Origin: Planctomicrobium piriforme
Lineage (GTDB): Bacteria > Planctomycetota > Planctomycetia > Pirellulales > PNKZ01
Direction: 5' to 3'
Length of the DNA: 7,298 nucleotides
Assembly (NCBI GenBank): GCA_945877965.1
Contig: CAMCTH010000233.1
Span: 1 to 7,298, forward strand
Shown: positions 6,405-7,298 of the stretch, in pieces
Numbering within the stretch: the first letter of the stretch is position 1
How the letters are laid out: every line of letters starts with the position of its first letter
Notes under the pieces: model-generated
What the model was told of the DNA's origin: nothing
The model's input: the letters and a program-made list of their open reading frames with translations, nothing else
Databases searched by the model: none
Translations under genes and position numbers: made by a program

Positions 6405-7037
6405 ATGATCACCAAAATCTCCGGCAAGCTGGTCGCTCTCGCGCAAGATGAACTCACGCTCGCCATCGACTCCTACGAGCGTGAAGTCCTAATCTCCGAG
6501 TTCACGCGCCGTTCGCTGCAACACCGTCTCGGCGAGACGATCAGTCTGCACACGATCGAGTATCTCGAAGGAAACCCGATGCAGGGGCGGATGACGCCGC
6601 GGATGATCGGCTTCTTGAACGTCGTCGAGCGCGAGTTCTTCGATCTGTTCTGCTCGGTCGACGGCGTCGGCGTCAAAAAGGCGCTGCGAGCGATGGTCCG
6701 TCCGGTCAGCGAAGTCGCGTCAGCCATTGAAGAGCAAGACGCCAAGGTGCTGGCCTCGTTGCCCGGCATCGGACCCGCGATGGCCGAGCGCGTGATCGCA
6801 AAGCTTCGCCGTAAGGTGCCGAAGTTCGCACTGTTGGTCGGTCGCGATCTCCCGGCCGACGGCGACACCAAGCGCGACGTCGTCGCCGAAACGTTCGAAG
6901 CCCTCCGGATGCTCGGACACAGCGACGCCGACGCTCGCCGCCTGATCGACACTGCAATCGGCTCGGGCAAGAAAAAGTACAACGACGTGAACGACCTGAT
7001 CCAAGCGATCTACGACAAGAGTGCAAAAGGTTCTTAG
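6405..7037 (+). CDS. ruvA: Holliday junction DNA helicase subunit RuvA
   Basis: RuvA binds the four-way junction as a tetramer and loads the RuvB motors. The 210-residue product (203 in E. coli) has the three expected parts. Residues 1-70 form an OB-fold opening MITKISGKLV. Two helix-hairpin-helix motifs follow, at FCSVDGVGVKKALRAM (82-97) and LASLPGIGPAMAERVIAKL (116-134). A flexible linker (about 143-160) leads to a C-terminal helical domain (FEALRMLGHSDADARRLID) that would contact RuvB. The loop holding the acidic pin in E. coli (Glu55/Asp56) is longer and different here: LEGNPMQGRMTPRMIGF (54-70) has one acidic residue and three basic ones. This seems typical of planctomycete RuvA as I recall it. 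The ATG at 6405 lies 10 bases after ruvC, with only a weak GGA upstream. The last base of the stop codon begins the following repeat element. Confidence 0.95.
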   Translation: MITKISGKLVALAQDELTLAIDSYEREVLISEFTRRSLQHRLGETISLHTIEYLEGNPMQGRMTPRMIGFLNVVEREFFDLFCSVDGVGVKKALRAMVRPVSEVASAIEEQDAKVLASLPGIGPAMAERVIAKLRRKVPKFALLVGRDLPADGDTKRDVVAETFEALRMLGHSDADARRLIDTAIGSGKKKYNDVNDLIQAIYDKSAKGS

Positions 7038-7172
7038 GTTCAGGGTTCAAGGTTGAGGGTTGCCGTTCGACTGGACGGTTGTGCAGTCCGTTCGTTAGAT
7101 TGAGTGTCGGCGACGATGACGACGAGGTGCGACGCATCGCAACCCTGAACTCCGAACCCTAAACCTCGAACC
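7037..7172. repeat. Inverted pair of heptamer arrays (GGTTCAG family) between ruvA and ruvB
   Basis: The left arm 7037-7064 is four consecutive 7-base units: GGTTCAG, GGTTCAA, GGTTGAG, GGTTGCC. The right arm 7138-7172, read on the minus strand, is five units: GGTTCGA, GGTTTAG, GGTTCGG, AGTTCAG, GGTTGCG. Aligning 7037-7063 with the reverse complement of 7139-7165 gives 22 matches in 27, so the transcript can form a long imperfect stem around a core of about 75 bases. The element starts on the last base of the ruvA stop and ends 6 bases before the ruvB ATG. It could stabilise or terminate the upstream message, limit ruvB translation, or be an intergenic repeat with no role in the operon. Confidence 0.7.
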
Positions 7173-7178
7173 ATTCTC

Positions 7179-7298
7179 ATGGCCCGCGAAACGATCGTAA
7201 CTCGACCGACGGGCGATGAGGGAGGCGGCGACGATGAAGATCGCGCGATCCGTCCGCAGCGGATTCGCGACATGGTGGGGCAGGGGGAAGTGACGGCC
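7179..7298 (+). CDS. ruvB: Holliday junction DNA helicase motor RuvB, N-terminal fragment
   Basis: ATG at 7179 opens a frame that runs off the window end after 40 codons. It begins MARETIVT and continues to DRAIRPQRIRDMVGQGEV, which matches the conserved RuvB N-terminus (E/S-x-x-LRP-x-x-L-x-x-Y/F-x-GQ) just ahead of the AAA+ core. The short Gly/Asp/Glu-rich stretch between them (about residues 11-23) is a variable linker in the family. The Walker motifs lie outside the window. Position directly after ruvC-ruvA strongly supports the call. RuvB hexamers pump DNA through the RuvA-bound junction using ATP. No Shine-Dalgarno is visible in the 15 bases before the ATG, which are C/A-rich and partly made of the heptamer repeat. 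Confidence 0.88.
   Translation, partial: MARETIVTRPTGDEGGGDDEDRAIRPQRIRDMVGQGEVTA

Noticed and set aside
5390..6466. A 358-codon minus-strand open frame opposite cysS, ruvC and ruvA
   Set aside because: It spans three genes with intact catalytic motifs on the other strand and shows no domain of its own.
7037..7172. CRISPR array or telomere-like repeat
   Set aside because: The units are 7 bases long and directly adjacent with no spacers, and the two arms face each other; the GGTT/GGGTT resemblance to telomere repeats follows from the heptamer motif only.

Overview
This 7.3 kb window looks like chromosomal DNA from a planctomycete, probably of the Pirellulales type. That placement is an inference from four things: GC-rich coding DNA; a Gly/Asn-rich surface protein of the kind planctomycete genomes label 'protocadherin-like'; planctomycete-looking RuvA and CysRS variants; and a Gram-negative-style OprB porin next to them. 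No tRNA, rRNA, CRISPR array, insertion sequence or phage gene was seen.

Left part (1-3476). The 3' end of a glycine-rich secreted or surface protein gene (+) converges, across a 29-base gap with a possible two-way terminator, on a complete OprB-family porin gene (-). Upstream of the porin on the same strand, after a 185-base gap in which I recognise only the porin Shine-Dalgarno, lies an ABC transporter ATPase of the COG4586 type (-). No membrane permease for it is in the window.

Middle (3477-3705). A divergent intergenic region separates the ABC gene from ispF. It holds two facing arms of degenerate seven-base repeats, candidate weak promoters in each direction, a small GC-rich hairpin and a strong Shine-Dalgarno.

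Right part (3706-7298). Five tightly packed genes run on the + strand: ispF (isoprenoid precursor synthesis), cysS (cysteinyl-tRNA synthetase), ruvC, ruvA and the first 40 codons of ruvB (Holliday junction resolution). ispF/cysS overlap by 7 bases, cysS/ruvC by 4, and ruvC/ruvA are 10 bases apart, so these look co-transcribed and partly translationally coupled. The ruvA-ruvB gap is filled by a second inverted heptamer-repeat element that reaches to within 6 bases of the ruvB start codon.

The most notable observations are: ispF has no ATG/GTG/TTG that would keep its active site and probably starts at ATT; CysRS carries about 39 extra residues just before a KIGKS version of the KMSKS loop; two different heptamer families share one inverted-arm layout, one of them likely folding over the ruvB start; and RuvA has a remodelled acidic-pin loop. 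No clearly new multi-gene system was found.
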